Source: Pseudomonas multiresinivorans (GTDB lineage: Bacteria > Pseudomonadota > Gammaproteobacteria > Pseudomonadales > Pseudomonadaceae). Taken from it: 64,000 nt of DNA. This document shows positions 1-8,052 of this stretch, piece after piece; within the stretch, counting starts at the first letter, position 1, and each line of letters starts with the position of its first letter. A program made the position numbers and the translations under genes. A model generated the notes under the pieces. The model did no database searches. It was given only the letters and a program-made list of their open reading frames with translations, and was not told the origin of the DNA. The stretch lies in the NCBI RefSeq assembly GCF_012971725.1, contig NZ_CP048833.1, positions 4,960,001 through 5,024,000 on the forward strand. The letters are read 5' to 3'.

Positions 1-2526
1 CAGACCTTCCTCGAGCACCTCGGGTGACCTGCGTGCTTCCTGCCCCGGCCAGACGGTCAACATTCCGCGAATGAAGACCTGCAGCGCCGGTTGTCGCTCG
101 GTGGATTCCAGCTGCTGCAGCAACTGGCGAATCCCCTCGCCTTCCTCGATGAAAATGCTCCGCACCCCTTCCCGCTCGGCGCCGACCAGGCATTGGCCGA
201 GCAGGCTGTGGGAGCGCTCCTGATAGCCCAGGCGCTGGTAGCTCAAGGCTGCCAGCAGGTCCAGGCGCAGCCGTTGCAGGCCGTGCCAGCCCGGCTGCAG
301 CATGCCGCGCAGCTGGGTGATTTCGTGCAGCGCCTCGCTGAAGTGCCCGCGCGCCTGAAGCAGGCGAACCCGGCTGATGCCCTGTACCCAGAGCACCGGG
401 TTGAACGGCATCTGCTTGTAGTGGCTGGCGAGCTTGGCCCAGTCGATGGCCTTGAGGCGCTGCTCGGCGCGCTTGCAGCGATCGGTGGCGGTTTCCTGGA
501 GGATCAGGTTGATCTCCTCGCCCACTGCCATGGCAAAAAAGCGCCAGGACTGGTTGCGCGAGGCCAGGGTCTGCATCAGGCCCAGCGTGGCCAGCGCCTC
601 CTTGCCGCGCCCCTGCAGGCGCTGGATGCGCGCCAGGCACTGCATGCCCTGGGCATAGAGATCGATGGGATTGACCACATCGACCCGGCCCAGCGCCCAG
701 CGCAGGCGCTCTTCCAGGCCGTCCAGCTCGGTACGGTAGTAGGCGGTCAGCGCTTCGGCGATGGCCGGCAGCGCCAGAGCCTGGGAGCGCTTGTCGAACA
801 GCGGCATGGCCTGCTCGCGCACGCGCTCGATGAGCATCTGCGCCTGCTTGACCTGGCCCTGCTCGAGCGCCAGCACCACTTCGATGGTGCACTGCTGCAT
901 GTGCAGGTAACGGCCGTCGAGGAAGTGATTGCGCTGTTGCGCCAACCCCATCAGCCGACGCGCCTGCTCCGCCTGGCCACGCACGACCTGGGCGAAGGCG
1001 GCGATCAGCAGAATAGCGCCTTCGAGGAACGCCGAGTTCTGCCCCAGCTGGCTCTCCACCTTACGTGCCAGGGTGATGCACTGCTCCAGGTCATCCTTCT
1101 GCAGCGCCAGCACGGCTTTTACCGCCAGCGCCGAGAGGTACTGGTTGCCCATCGGGCCACTGCCGCGCGAGTCCCCCCAACGCGCCAGCAGCTCGTCGAT
1201 CATGCGGTTGGCTTCGGGCAGGCTGAGCTCGGTGGCACGGGTCCAGACGTCGCTGAGCACAAGGATCGGGTAGCGCTCGGCGATCTCGTTGGGCACATGT
1301 TTGCGCCAGCGCGAAATCAGGTACAGCTGGCCACGGTTGATCAGCTCCAGGCCGCATCCGTCCACCAGCGCGGCGAGCATCTCCGGGTCCTCGGCGAGGC
1401 AGGCGTGCTCGATGGCCAGGGTCGGCATGTGGTGGTTGGTGAACCACAGGCTGGCGTTGAAGTGCAGTTGCTTGAAGCGTTCCGGATCGCGCTCGCGCAG
1501 GCGGGCCCGGAGAAAGTCGGCGAACAACTGGTGGAAGCGGTACCACTGGCGGTCACGATCCAGCGGCAGGAGGAACAGCTGCATGCTGTCCAGGTGCTCC
1601 AGCAGCGCCTGGCCATCCTGGCGGCCGGTCAGGGTGTTGGCCAGGTCGCCGTTCAGGCGATTGGCAATCCCCAGCGAGAGCAGCGCGCCCTGCACATCGG
1701 CAGGCAGGCGCTCGAACACCGCACGCAGCAGGTAATCGCCCACGGCCGCCTTGTCGCTGCTGAGCAGCTTGAGGTCCTCCGGCGCGCCAGACTGATGGCG
1801 CAACCACAGGCTGACCAGGTGAACCCCTGCCATCCAACCTTCGGTCTGGTTGTGCAGCGACTGCAGGCAGCTATCTTCGAGTTGCAGGCCATCGCGGGCC
1901 AGGTATTCGCGGGTTTCGTCGCGGGACAGGCGCAGCTCGTCCTGGCCGACTTCCAGCAGCAGGCCCTTGGCGCGCCAGGTGGCGAGGTTCAGCGGCGGCT
2001 GCGAGCGGCTGCCAATGGCCAGGGTGAGGCCGGGGGGGGCGTATTGCACCAGGCGATTGAGGCCGGCGAAGACGTCGGAATGGGTGATCTCATGCAGGTC
2101 GTCGAGTACCAGCAGGACCTTGCGCTCGTCGCGGGAGAGGTCCATCAGCAGGCTTTCCATGACCGCGACCACGGGCACGCGCATGGTGTTGCGCACGTAG
2201 CCCAGCGCATCCTCGCCGATGCCCGGCACGGCAGTGGCCAGCGCCTGGATGAGCTTCAGGCAGAAACGGCCAGGGTCGTCGTCGTCACTCTCCAGGGAGA
2301 GCCAGGCGACCCGGTGGCCTTCGCTCGCACGCTTGCCAGCCAACGCCGCCAGCGCGGTGGTCTTGCCGAAACCGGCCGGCGCGCAGAACTGCAGTATCGA
2401 GGCATAAGGATGACGGTCCAGGGCATTCTGGACCGCGGGACGAATCAAATAATCAGCAGGCACCCGAGGGGGTGTTAATCTGGAGCGCAGAAGGCTGCCG
2501 GCTGCGGGTTCGAGCACTACATCCAC
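1..2526 (-). CDS. MalT/LuxR-type (LAL) ATPase transcriptional regulator, C-terminus beyond window
   Basis: This is a large STAND-type ATPase regulator that runs off the left edge without a stop, leaving about 842 codons visible. Translating the minus strand gives a Walker A motif (APAGFGKTT) near residue 50 and a Walker B motif (KVLLVLDDLHEI) near residue 135. A long helical, TPR-like region follows. This is the layout of MalT-family proteins, whose LuxR helix-turn-helix lies at the extreme C-terminus, here outside the window. The start is uncertain. GTG at 2526 gives an N-terminus beginning MDVVLEPAAG, while an in-frame ATG at 2586 would add 20 residues; neither has a strong ribosome binding site. 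The gene is divergent from pabB. The ligand and target genes cannot be read from sequence. An equally long open frame on the opposite strand is a GC-bias shadow. Confidence 0.85.
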   Translation of the reverse strand, partial: MDVVLEPAAGSLLRSRLTPPRVPADYLIRPAVQNALDRHPYASILQFCAPAGFGKTTALAALAGKRASEGHRVAWLSLESDDDDPGRFCLKLIQALATAVPGIGEDALGYVRNTMRVPVVAVMESLLMDLSRDERKVLLVLDDLHEITHSDVFAGLNRLVQYAPPGLTLAIGSRSQPPLNLATWRAKGLLLEVGQDELRLSRDETREYLARDGLQLEDSCLQSLHNQTEGWMAGVHLVSLWLRHQSGAPEDLKLLSSDKAAVGDYLLRAVFERLPADVQGALLSLGIANRLNGDLANTLTGRQDGQALLEHLDSMQLFLLPLDRDRQWYRFHQLFADFLRARLRERDPERFKQLHFNASLWFTNHHMPTLAIEHACLAEDPEMLAALVDGCGLELINRGQLYLISRWRKHVPNEIAERYPILVLSDVWTRATELSLPEANRMIDELLARWGDSRGSGPMGNQYLSALAVKAVLALQKDDLEQCITLARKVESQLGQNSAFLEGAILLIAAFAQVVRGQAEQARRLMGLAQQRNHFLDGRYLHMQQCTIEVVLALEQGQVKQAQMLIERVREQAMPLFDKRSQALALPAIAEALTAYYRTELDGLEERLRWALGRVDVVNPIDLYAQGMQCLARIQRLQGRGKEALATLGLMQTLASRNQSWRFFAMAVGEEINLILQETATDRCKRAEQRLKAIDWAKLASHYKQMPFNPVLWVQGISRVRLLQARGHFSEALHEITQLRGMLQPGWHGLQRLRLDLLAALSYQRLGYQERSHSLLGQCLVGAEREGVRSIFIEEGEGIRQLLQQLESTERQPALQVFIRGMLTVWPGQEARRSPEVLEEGL

Positions 2527-2689
2527 GGCCTGTATCCCTATGTCATTATCGTTGTTGGTACGGAGCTTGGTCCGCGTGGGATGCATCAATTCTTATCAGA
2601 TTGCCTTTCCTACGTAAACGACTGAAGACAGCTCTAGGATCAACAATCCAGCCCTTCCTGAACACCTTACAGACCGCACACTTCTGCTC

Positions 2690-4033
2690 ATGTCCTACTG
2701 TTCCATACACCCTCTTCCCTACCAGGAAGATCCGGGCGAACGCTTTAACCTGATCCACCACGCACCCGGCGCCGTCCTCCTGGACGCCGGTCGACCCATT
2801 GCCACACGTGGACGCTATGACCTTCTGAGCGCCTGGCCATTGGCAGAGTTGGCACCTTTGGCCGGAGAATCGGCCAACCGCTTTTTCGCTCGCGTCAGAA
2901 GTGCCCTGCAGAGCCTGGGCGAAGCTCGAGTACCCGATACTGTCGATGTGCCATTCGTCGGCGGAATGATCGGGTATCTCGGATATGACTTCGGCCGGCG
3001 CGTCGAGCACCTGCCCGAACCGAACCTGGATGACCTCGCCCTGCCCGATGCGCGCCTGGGCCTGTATGCCTGGGCGCTGGTCACCGACCACGAGGAACGC
3101 AGCAGCCGGTTGGTATTCCATCCTGCGCTGGCTGCGGACGGGCGGGAGCGCCTGATCAGGCTGTTCGAAGCCGCTCACGATGGCAACGCCCTGCCACCCT
3201 TCCGGCTGGCAGCGCCGTTCCGGCCGGACCTGACCCGTGAGCAGTACCGCGAGGCGCTGGAACGCGTACACGGCTACATCCTGGCCGGCGACTGCTACCA
3301 GGTGAACTACACCCAGCGCTTCCGCGCCCCCTGCAGCGGCTCACCCTGGCTGGCCTACCGCGCCCTGCGCGAGGCTTGCCCTACGCCTTTTGCCGGCTAT
3401 CTGGCATTGCCTGAAGGCGCCGTCCTCAGCCTGTCACCGGAGCGCTTCATCCAGCTTCACGGCGGCCAAGTGGAAACCCGCCCGATCAAGGGTACCCGCC
3501 CGCGCGGCGATACCCCCGAGGCCGACCGGCTCAACGCCGAAGCCCTGCTTGCCAGCGAGAAGGACCGCGCCGAGAACCTGATGATCGTCGACCTGCTGCG
3601 CAACGATCTGGGCCGCAGTTGCCGGCCGGGCAGCGTGCGTGTACCCGAGCTGTTCGCGGTGGAGACCTACCCCAACGTCCACCACCTGGTCAGCAGCGTG
3701 CGCGGCGAACTGGCGGCCGGCAAGGACGCGCTGGACCTGCTCGAAGGCAGCTTCCCCGGTGGTTCCATCACCGGCGCGCCGAAGGTTCGCGCCATGCAGA
3801 TCATCGACGAGCTGGAGCCGACCCAGCGCAGCATCTACTGCGGCAGCCTGCTCTACCTCGACGTGCGCGGCGAGATGGACAGCTCCATCGCCATCCGTAC
3901 CGTACTGGTGAAGGACGGCCAGGCAAGCTGCTGGGCCGGCGGCGGCATCGTGGCCGACTCCAACTGGGAGGAAGAATACGAAGAGTCGCTGACCAAGGTG
4001 GGCGTGCTGCTGCGCACTCTGGAGAGTCTGTAA
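2690..4033 (+). CDS. pabB: Aminodeoxychorismate synthase component I
   Basis: PabB converts chorismate plus ammonia (from a PabA amidotransferase) to 4-amino-4-deoxychorismate, the precursor of p-aminobenzoate and folate. The 447-residue length is normal for a stand-alone PabB. The C-terminal chorismate-binding domain is clear: a PIKGTRPRG segment near residue 265, then DLLRNDLGR, and GSFPGGSITGAPK near residue 355, all typical of the anthranilate/PabB synthase family. The N-terminal half matches the family's regulatory-type domain. The ATG at 2690 begins MSYCSIHPLPY. The gene is divergent from the large regulator and convergent with thrH, sharing a bidirectional terminator. TrpE is the main alternative, but sequence and neighbours favour PabB. 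Confidence 0.95.
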   Translation: MSYCSIHPLPYQEDPGERFNLIHHAPGAVLLDAGRPIATRGRYDLLSAWPLAELAPLAGESANRFFARVRSALQSLGEARVPDTVDVPFVGGMIGYLGYDFGRRVEHLPEPNLDDLALPDARLGLYAWALVTDHEERSSRLVFHPALAADGRERLIRLFEAAHDGNALPPFRLAAPFRPDLTREQYREALERVHGYILAGDCYQVNYTQRFRAPCSGSPWLAYRALREACPTPFAGYLALPEGAVLSLSPERFIQLHGGQVETRPIKGTRPRGDTPEADRLNAEALLASEKDRAENLMIVDLLRNDLGRSCRPGSVRVPELFAVETYPNVHHLVSSVRGELAAGKDALDLLEGSFPGGSITGAPKVRAMQIIDELEPTQRSIYCGSLLYLDVRGEMDSSIAIRTVLVKDGQASCWAGGGIVADSNWEEEYEESLTKVGVLLRTLESL

Positions 4034-4058
4034 CCCTGATATCGCCGGCTGAACAACT

Positions 4059-4135
4059 GTAGGAGCGAGCTTGCTCGCGAACAGATCCACCGGCCACATC
4101 GATGTTGGGTGATTCGCGAGCAAGCTCGCTCCTAC
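4059..4135. repeat. REP pair (GTAGGAGCGAG type), inverted
   Basis: Two copies of a roughly 24-base Pseudomonas REP unit (GTAGGAGCGAG followed by CTTGCTCGCGAAC) face each other across about 30 bases. The arrangement is the inverted pair usually called a BIME. Close copies occur at 12065, 18409, 23665, 33913, 41551, 49306, 55049 and 60332 in this window. It lies between two convergent genes. Confidence 0.9.
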
Positions 4136-4150
4136 AAAGAAGCCGACAAG

Positions 4151-4180
4151 AAAAAGCCCCGCTAATGCGGGGCTTTTTCG
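4151..4180. terminator. Bidirectional intrinsic terminator, pabB / thrH
   Basis: A GC stem, AGCCCCGC / GCGGGGCT with a TAAT-like loop, is flanked by A and T runs on both sides. It can terminate both pabB (rightward) and thrH (leftward). Confidence 0.9.
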
Positions 4181-4192
4181 TCACAGCCGGTC

Positions 4193-4810
4193 TTACAGGC
4201 TGAGCGGGCGATTGGACGCCTTGAGGAATTCCTTCTTCAGGTCCTCATAGGTGTGCACCGCCGGGAACTGCGGGAACTCGCGAATCACGTTTTCCGGCGC
4301 GTGGAACAGGATGCCGGCGTGGGCCTCGGAGAGCATGGTGGTGTCGTTGTAGGAATCGCCAGCGGCGATGACACGGTAGTACAGGCTCTTGAAGGCGATG
4401 ACCGACTGACGCTTCGGATCCTTCTGACGCAGTTGGTAATCCACCACGCGATCGGTCTCGTCGGTGATCAGCTTGTGGCACAGCAGGGTCGGGAAACCGA
4501 GCTGGCGCATCAGCGGCTGGGAGAACTCGTAGAAGGTGTCGGAGAGGATCACCACCTGGAAGCGCTCACGCAGCCAGTCGACGAACTCCACAGCGCCTTC
4601 CAGCGGCTTCAGGGTGGCGATCACTTCCTGGATGTCGGAAAGCTTCAGGCCGTGCTCGTCGAGGATGCGCAGACGCTGCTTCATCAGCACGTCGTAGTCC
4701 GGAATATCGCGAGTCGTCGCCTTGAGCGCTTCGATACCGGTTTTTTCAGCGAAGGCGATCCAGATTTCCGGAACCAGAACCCCTTCCAGGTCGAGACAGG
4801 CGATTTCCAC
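4193..4810 (-). CDS. thrH: Phosphoserine / homoserine phosphotransferase ThrH
   Basis: ThrH is a cytoplasmic HAD-superfamily enzyme known in Pseudomonas to transfer phosphate from phosphoserine to homoserine and to dephosphorylate phosphoserine, linking serine and threonine synthesis. The 205-residue length is standard. HAD motif I is CLDLEGVL with nucleophile Asp7, motif II is ILSDTF near residue 90, and the C-terminal acidic motif is GDSYNDTTM near residue 152. The DLEG form of motif I, lacking the usual second aspartate of DxD phosphatases, is typical of ThrH. The ATG at 4810 begins MEIACLDLEG. It is convergent with pabB and divergent from cysH. Confidence 0.95.
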   Translation of the reverse strand: MEIACLDLEGVLVPEIWIAFAEKTGIEALKATTRDIPDYDVLMKQRLRILDEHGLKLSDIQEVIATLKPLEGAVEFVDWLRERFQVVILSDTFYEFSQPLMRQLGFPTLLCHKLITDETDRVVDYQLRQKDPKRQSVIAFKSLYYRVIAAGDSYNDTTMLSEAHAGILFHAPENVIREFPQFPAVHTYEDLKKEFLKASNRPLSL

Positions 4811-4999
4811 GAACGATTTCCCCGCAGGATTGACTTGAGAGGCGGCACTCTAGCCGCTCGCTCCAAGCGGCGCAACGCGGCACTTATACCCAAACACCAC
4901 AGTCGACCTTTCTGATGGTTATTTAGGGGCATATCCGCCTCTTTGCTACCATCGCGCCCACAGAGCGCACTGCGCCATTAAAACTAGGAATACCACCTG

Positions 5000-5734
5000 A
5001 TGAGCCTCCCGTTCGATATCGCGGAAATCGCCGCGAGCTACGCCAGCAAATCCCCACAGGACATCCTGAAGTTTGCCTTCGAGCACTTCGGCGACGACCT
5101 GTGGATTTCCTTCAGCGGCGCCGAGGACGTGGTGCTGGTGGACATGGCCTGGAAGCTCAACAAGAACGTCAAGGTATTCAGCCTGGACACCGGCCGCCTG
5201 CATCCGGAGACCTACCGCTTCATCGAACAGGTCCGCGAGCACTATGGCATCGCCATCGAAGTGATGACCCCGGACCCCCGCCTGCTGGAGCCGTTCGTCA
5301 AGGAAAAGGGCTTGTTCAGCTTCTTCAAGGAAGGCCACGGCGAGTGCTGCGGCATCCGCAAGATCGAGCCGCTCAAGCGCAAGCTGTCCACCGTCACCGC
5401 CTGGGCCACGGGCCAGCGCAAGGACCAGAGCCCCGGCACCCGCAGCCAGGTCGCCGTGGTCGAGCTGGACGGCGCCTTCTCCACTCCGGAAAAGCCGCTG
5501 GTCAAGTTCAACCCGCTGGCCAACATGAGCAGCGAAGACGTCTGGGCCTACATCCGCATGCTGGAAATCCCCTACAACAGCCTGCATGAGCGCGGCTTCA
5601 TCAGCATCGGCTGCGAGCCCTGCACCCGCCCCGTGCTACCGAACCAGCACGAGCGCGAAGGCCGCTGGTGGTGGGAAGAAGCCACGCAGAAAGAGTGCGG
5701 CCTGCACGCTGGCAATTTGATCAGCAAGGCCTGA
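5000..5734 (+). CDS. cysH: Adenylyl-sulfate (APS/PAPS) reductase
   Basis: CysH reduces activated sulfate to sulfite using thioredoxin in assimilatory sulfate reduction. The pseudomonad form carries a [4Fe-4S] cluster and prefers APS. All four cluster ligands are present: the pair Cys116-Cys117 (ECCGIRK) and Cys205/Cys208 (GCEPCTRP). The mobile catalytic cysteine is Cys233 in ECGLH near the C-terminus. An SGAEDVVL nucleotide-binding loop sits near residue 40. The iron-sulfur motif argues for APS rather than PAPS as substrate. The 244-residue length is slightly short of the P. aeruginosa form I remember, so an upstream start is possible, but ATG 5000 gives a sensible N-terminus. The regulator cysB lies 1.3 kb downstream on the other strand. 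Confidence 0.95.
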   Translation: MSLPFDIAEIAASYASKSPQDILKFAFEHFGDDLWISFSGAEDVVLVDMAWKLNKNVKVFSLDTGRLHPETYRFIEQVREHYGIAIEVMTPDPRLLEPFVKEKGLFSFFKEGHGECCGIRKIEPLKRKLSTVTAWATGQRKDQSPGTRSQVAVVELDGAFSTPEKPLVKFNPLANMSSEDVWAYIRMLEIPYNSLHERGFISIGCEPCTRPVLPNQHEREGRWWWEEATQKECGLHAGNLISKA

Positions 5735-5819
5735 AGCCTTACCCTCGGCTGACGGAAAATTCCTTGTCAGCCCGCAGCCCAGGATCGGACTCCTGCACGC
5801 CTGCGGCGGAGTCGATCCC

Positions 5820-6164
5820 ATGCGTATCACCCTGGTGAAAAAGGTCCTGGCCGATGGCCAGGACTGCCGCAAGTGCCGCGAAGTACACGAACGCCTGGTC
5901 AAGGGCGGCTACCTGAGCCGCATCGACCGCACCCTCGTCGCCGACGAGCGCAACCCCGCCAGCACCGGCTGGCTGGTCGCCGCGCAGTACGGCGTGGACA
6001 CCGCACCGTTCTTCGTCGTTCGTCACGATGACGGCCGCGAGGTCGTCTACACGGTGTTCATGAGCTTCCTCCACGAGGTGCTCGAAGGCCGCGGAGAGCT
6101 ACCGCTGGACTCACGCGAGGCCCTGGCCGAACTCGCCCAGCGCGACGACCTGGATCGCCTGTAA
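5820..6164 (+). CDS. Small thioredoxin-like CxxC protein
   Basis: This is a 114-residue soluble protein with a CRKC motif (Cys16 and Cys19) just after a short beta strand, the position expected in a thioredoxin/glutaredoxin fold. A later strand-turn region (VDTAPFFVV) resembles the cis-proline segment of that fold. It follows cysH by about 85 bases on the same strand and precedes cysB, so it may be co-transcribed with cysH. I infer a redox role associated with sulfur metabolism; the exact function is unknown. The ATG at 5820 gives MRITLVKKVL. The gene appears to be conserved at this place in pseudomonads. Confidence 0.75.
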   Translation: MRITLVKKVLADGQDCRKCREVHERLVKGGYLSRIDRTLVADERNPASTGWLVAAQYGVDTAPFFVVRHDDGREVVYTVFMSFLHEVLEGRGELPLDSREALAELAQRDDLDRL

Positions 6165-6284
6165 ACCTCGGCCTTGGCGCTTTCTTGATGGCCCAATTCT
6201 GCCCGCCCTGAGACACAAGGCCGACGGTTCGGATCGCATGCGCCCGAGCATTCCCAGTACTGCGCTCACGCATCCGCTGACATG

Positions 6285-6313
6285 AAAAAGCCCGGCAGAT
6301 GCCGGGCTTTTTT
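6285..6313. terminator. Bidirectional terminator before cysB end
   Basis: The stem AAAGCCCGGCA / TGCCGGGCTTT, with flanking A and T runs, separates the CxxC protein gene (rightward) from cysB (leftward). Confidence 0.9.
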
Positions 6314-6328
6314 CTGCTACGAGCGCGA

Positions 6329-7303
6329 TCAGTAGACCGGCAGCTCGATACCGTCGAACAGTTCGTCCAGCTCGGTCTTGTTGTGGCACTGCACCGCCTT
6401 GGCCAGCAGGTCGCGGGTCAGGTGCGGGGCGAACTTCTCGATGAAGTCGCACATGAAACCGCGCAGGAAGGTGCCGCGGCGGAAGCCGATCTTGGTCACG
6501 CTGGATTCGAACAGGTGGCTGGCGTCGAGCATCACCAGATCGCTGTCGAGCTTCGGATCGACCGCCATGTGGGCGACGATACCGACGCCCAGGCCCAGGC
6601 GCACGTAGGTCTTGATCACGTCGGCGTCGGCCGCGGTGAACACCACCTTGGGCACCAGGCCGCGCTGGTTGAAGGCCTCGTCCAGCTTGGAGCGGCCGGT
6701 GAAGCCGAACACGTAGGTAACGATGGGCTGCTCGGCCAGCAGCTCCAGGGTCAGCTTCGGCACCTTGGTCAGCGGGTGGCCCTGGGGCACGATCACGCAA
6801 CGGTTCCAGCGGTAGCAGGGCATCATGATCAGGTCACCGAACAGCTCCAGCGCCTCGGTGGCAATGGCGAAGTCGACGGTGCCGTCGGCGGCCATCTCGG
6901 CGATCTGCATCGGCGTGCCCTGATGCATGTGCAGGGAGACGTCCGGATACTGCTTGATGAAACCACTGATCACGCCAGGCAGCGCATAACGCGCCTGGGT
7001 GTGGGTGGTGGCGATGGACAGGGTGCCCTTCTTCTCGTTGGAGAACTCCTGGGCAATCTGCTTGATGCTCTCGACCTTGCGCAGGATCTCGCCGGCCGTG
7101 GTGATGATGCGCTCGCCGGCTGGGGTGACGCGGGTCAGGTGCTTGCCGCTGCGGGCGAAGACTTCGACACCCAGCTCGTCTTCCAGCAGGCGGATCTGCT
7201 TGCTGATGCCGGGCTGGGAGGTATAGAGGCTTTGGGCGGTGGCCGAGACGTTCAGATCGTGGTGCGCGACTTCCCAGATATAGCGCAGTTGCTGAAGCTT
7301 CAT
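6329..7303 (-). CDS. cysB: LysR-type master regulator of cysteine biosynthesis CysB
   Basis: CysB activates sulfate uptake and assimilation genes in response to N-acetylserine or O-acetylserine. Starting at ATG 7303 gives MKLQQLRYIWEV, the canonical CysB N-terminus, and 324 residues, the normal length. The winged helix-turn-helix spans about residues 1-60 (ATAQSLYTSQPGISKQIRLLE). The LysR substrate-binding domain follows. A longer frame reaching 7363 adds 20 unlikely residues. The AT-rich region upstream holds an inverted repeat that could be an autoregulatory site. The proximity to cysH makes the identity secure. Confidence 0.97.
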   Translation of the reverse strand: MKLQQLRYIWEVAHHDLNVSATAQSLYTSQPGISKQIRLLEDELGVEVFARSGKHLTRVTPAGERIITTAGEILRKVESIKQIAQEFSNEKKGTLSIATTHTQARYALPGVISGFIKQYPDVSLHMHQGTPMQIAEMAADGTVDFAIATEALELFGDLIMMPCYRWNRCVIVPQGHPLTKVPKLTLELLAEQPIVTYVFGFTGRSKLDEAFNQRGLVPKVVFTAADADVIKTYVRLGLGVGIVAHMAVDPKLDSDLVMLDASHLFESSVTKIGFRRGTFLRGFMCDFIEKFAPHLTRDLLAKAVQCHNKTELDELFDGIELPVY

Positions 7304-7357
7304 GGACTTTCCTCGAAATGAATGTCGCGACCCGCGATCAGGGGCTTGTCGTTTTAT

Positions 7358-7373
7358 AACCATATTAATGGTT
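7358..7373. promoter_or_regulatory. AT-rich inverted repeat upstream of cysB
   Basis: AACCAT and ATGGTT flank an ATTA centre about 55 bases upstream of the cysB start, inside a conspicuously AT-rich tract in an otherwise GC-rich region. CysB-family regulators bind AT-rich arrays near their own promoters, so this may be an autoregulatory site. No footprint can be inferred. Confidence 0.35.
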
Positions 7374-7470
7374 TAAGGAATAAAACTAGACGTTTTTTTT
7401 TGCCCTGCATGCCATTCGTCTAAAGCCCCACGCAAATTCCGGGCTTGCCCGACGTATCGTCACAAAGCGC

Positions 7471-7956
7471 TCAGCGATGCTGCAGCATCGGTACCAGGTA
7501 GACCGGCACCTCGGCCAGTTGCACGAGCCGCCCGGCGGTGCGCCCCAGTGGCGTGTTCAGCCCCTCCCCGTGGCTGTGGCTGCCGGCGACTATGATGTCG
7601 ACGCCCAGGCGCTTGGCTTCATCGAGAATCACCATCGGCGCATCCCCCTGCACCACGCGCACCGAGCGGATCAGTTCGGCGTCCTGGCGCGCTTCCCCCA
7701 GTTCGTCGCGGAACCCCTCCATCACCCGCTGCTCGATGCTGCCCATGACGTTGGTCAGGCCATTGGTGCGCATCTCGTTCAGCGTGCCTTCGTCCAGATA
7801 GGTCTGCAGGACGGACTCGGCGAACAGCCCCAGCGGCTCCACCGCGTGCACGACATACACCTCGGCTCCGTAGGCGCGGGCCAGCGAAAGTGCGTGCTGA
7901 AGGACGTAGGGGGCGTAGAGACCGAGGTCAGTGGCGTAAAGAATCGATCGGATCAT
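7471..7956 (-). CDS. Universal stress protein (UspA family)
   Basis: This is a 161-residue cytoplasmic protein with the Usp alpha/beta fold. It begins MIRSILYATDLG, has the strand-helix LARAYGAEVYVVHAVEP, and ends in the family's phosphate-binding C-terminal segment (IIVAGSHSHG...GRTAGRLVQLAEVPVYLVP). The G-2X-G-9X-G spacing of ATP-binding members is not clean, so nucleotide binding is uncertain. It stands alone, about 100 bases downstream of the 5'-nucleotidase operon on the same strand. Usp proteins are generally induced by starvation or redox stress; nothing in the upstream sequence shows the trigger here. Confidence 0.9.
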   Translation of the reverse strand: MIRSILYATDLGLYAPYVLQHALSLARAYGAEVYVVHAVEPLGLFAESVLQTYLDEGTLNEMRTNGLTNVMGSIEQRVMEGFRDELGEARQDAELIRSVRVVQGDAPMVILDEAKRLGVDIIVAGSHSHGEGLNTPLGRTAGRLVQLAEVPVYLVPMLQHR

Positions 7957-8052
7957 GCGGCCTCCTCGACAGCCTGCGCGGCGGGGCCTATCCAGCAGCG
8001 TAGCAGGAGAACGCGAATCGCTCCGAGAAGGCCGGATGTCGCGGCCGAGCGG

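Noticed and set aside
91..2478. A 795-codon open frame on the plus strand
   Set aside because: It is exactly codon-aligned antisense to the regulator and has low-complexity Gln/Ala/His-rich composition with no domain. The minus-strand frame has Walker A and B motifs.
4059..4135. REP pairs as CRISPR-like repeats
   Set aside because: Only paired inverted units are present, without regular spacers or cas genes. They are classical REP/BIME elements.
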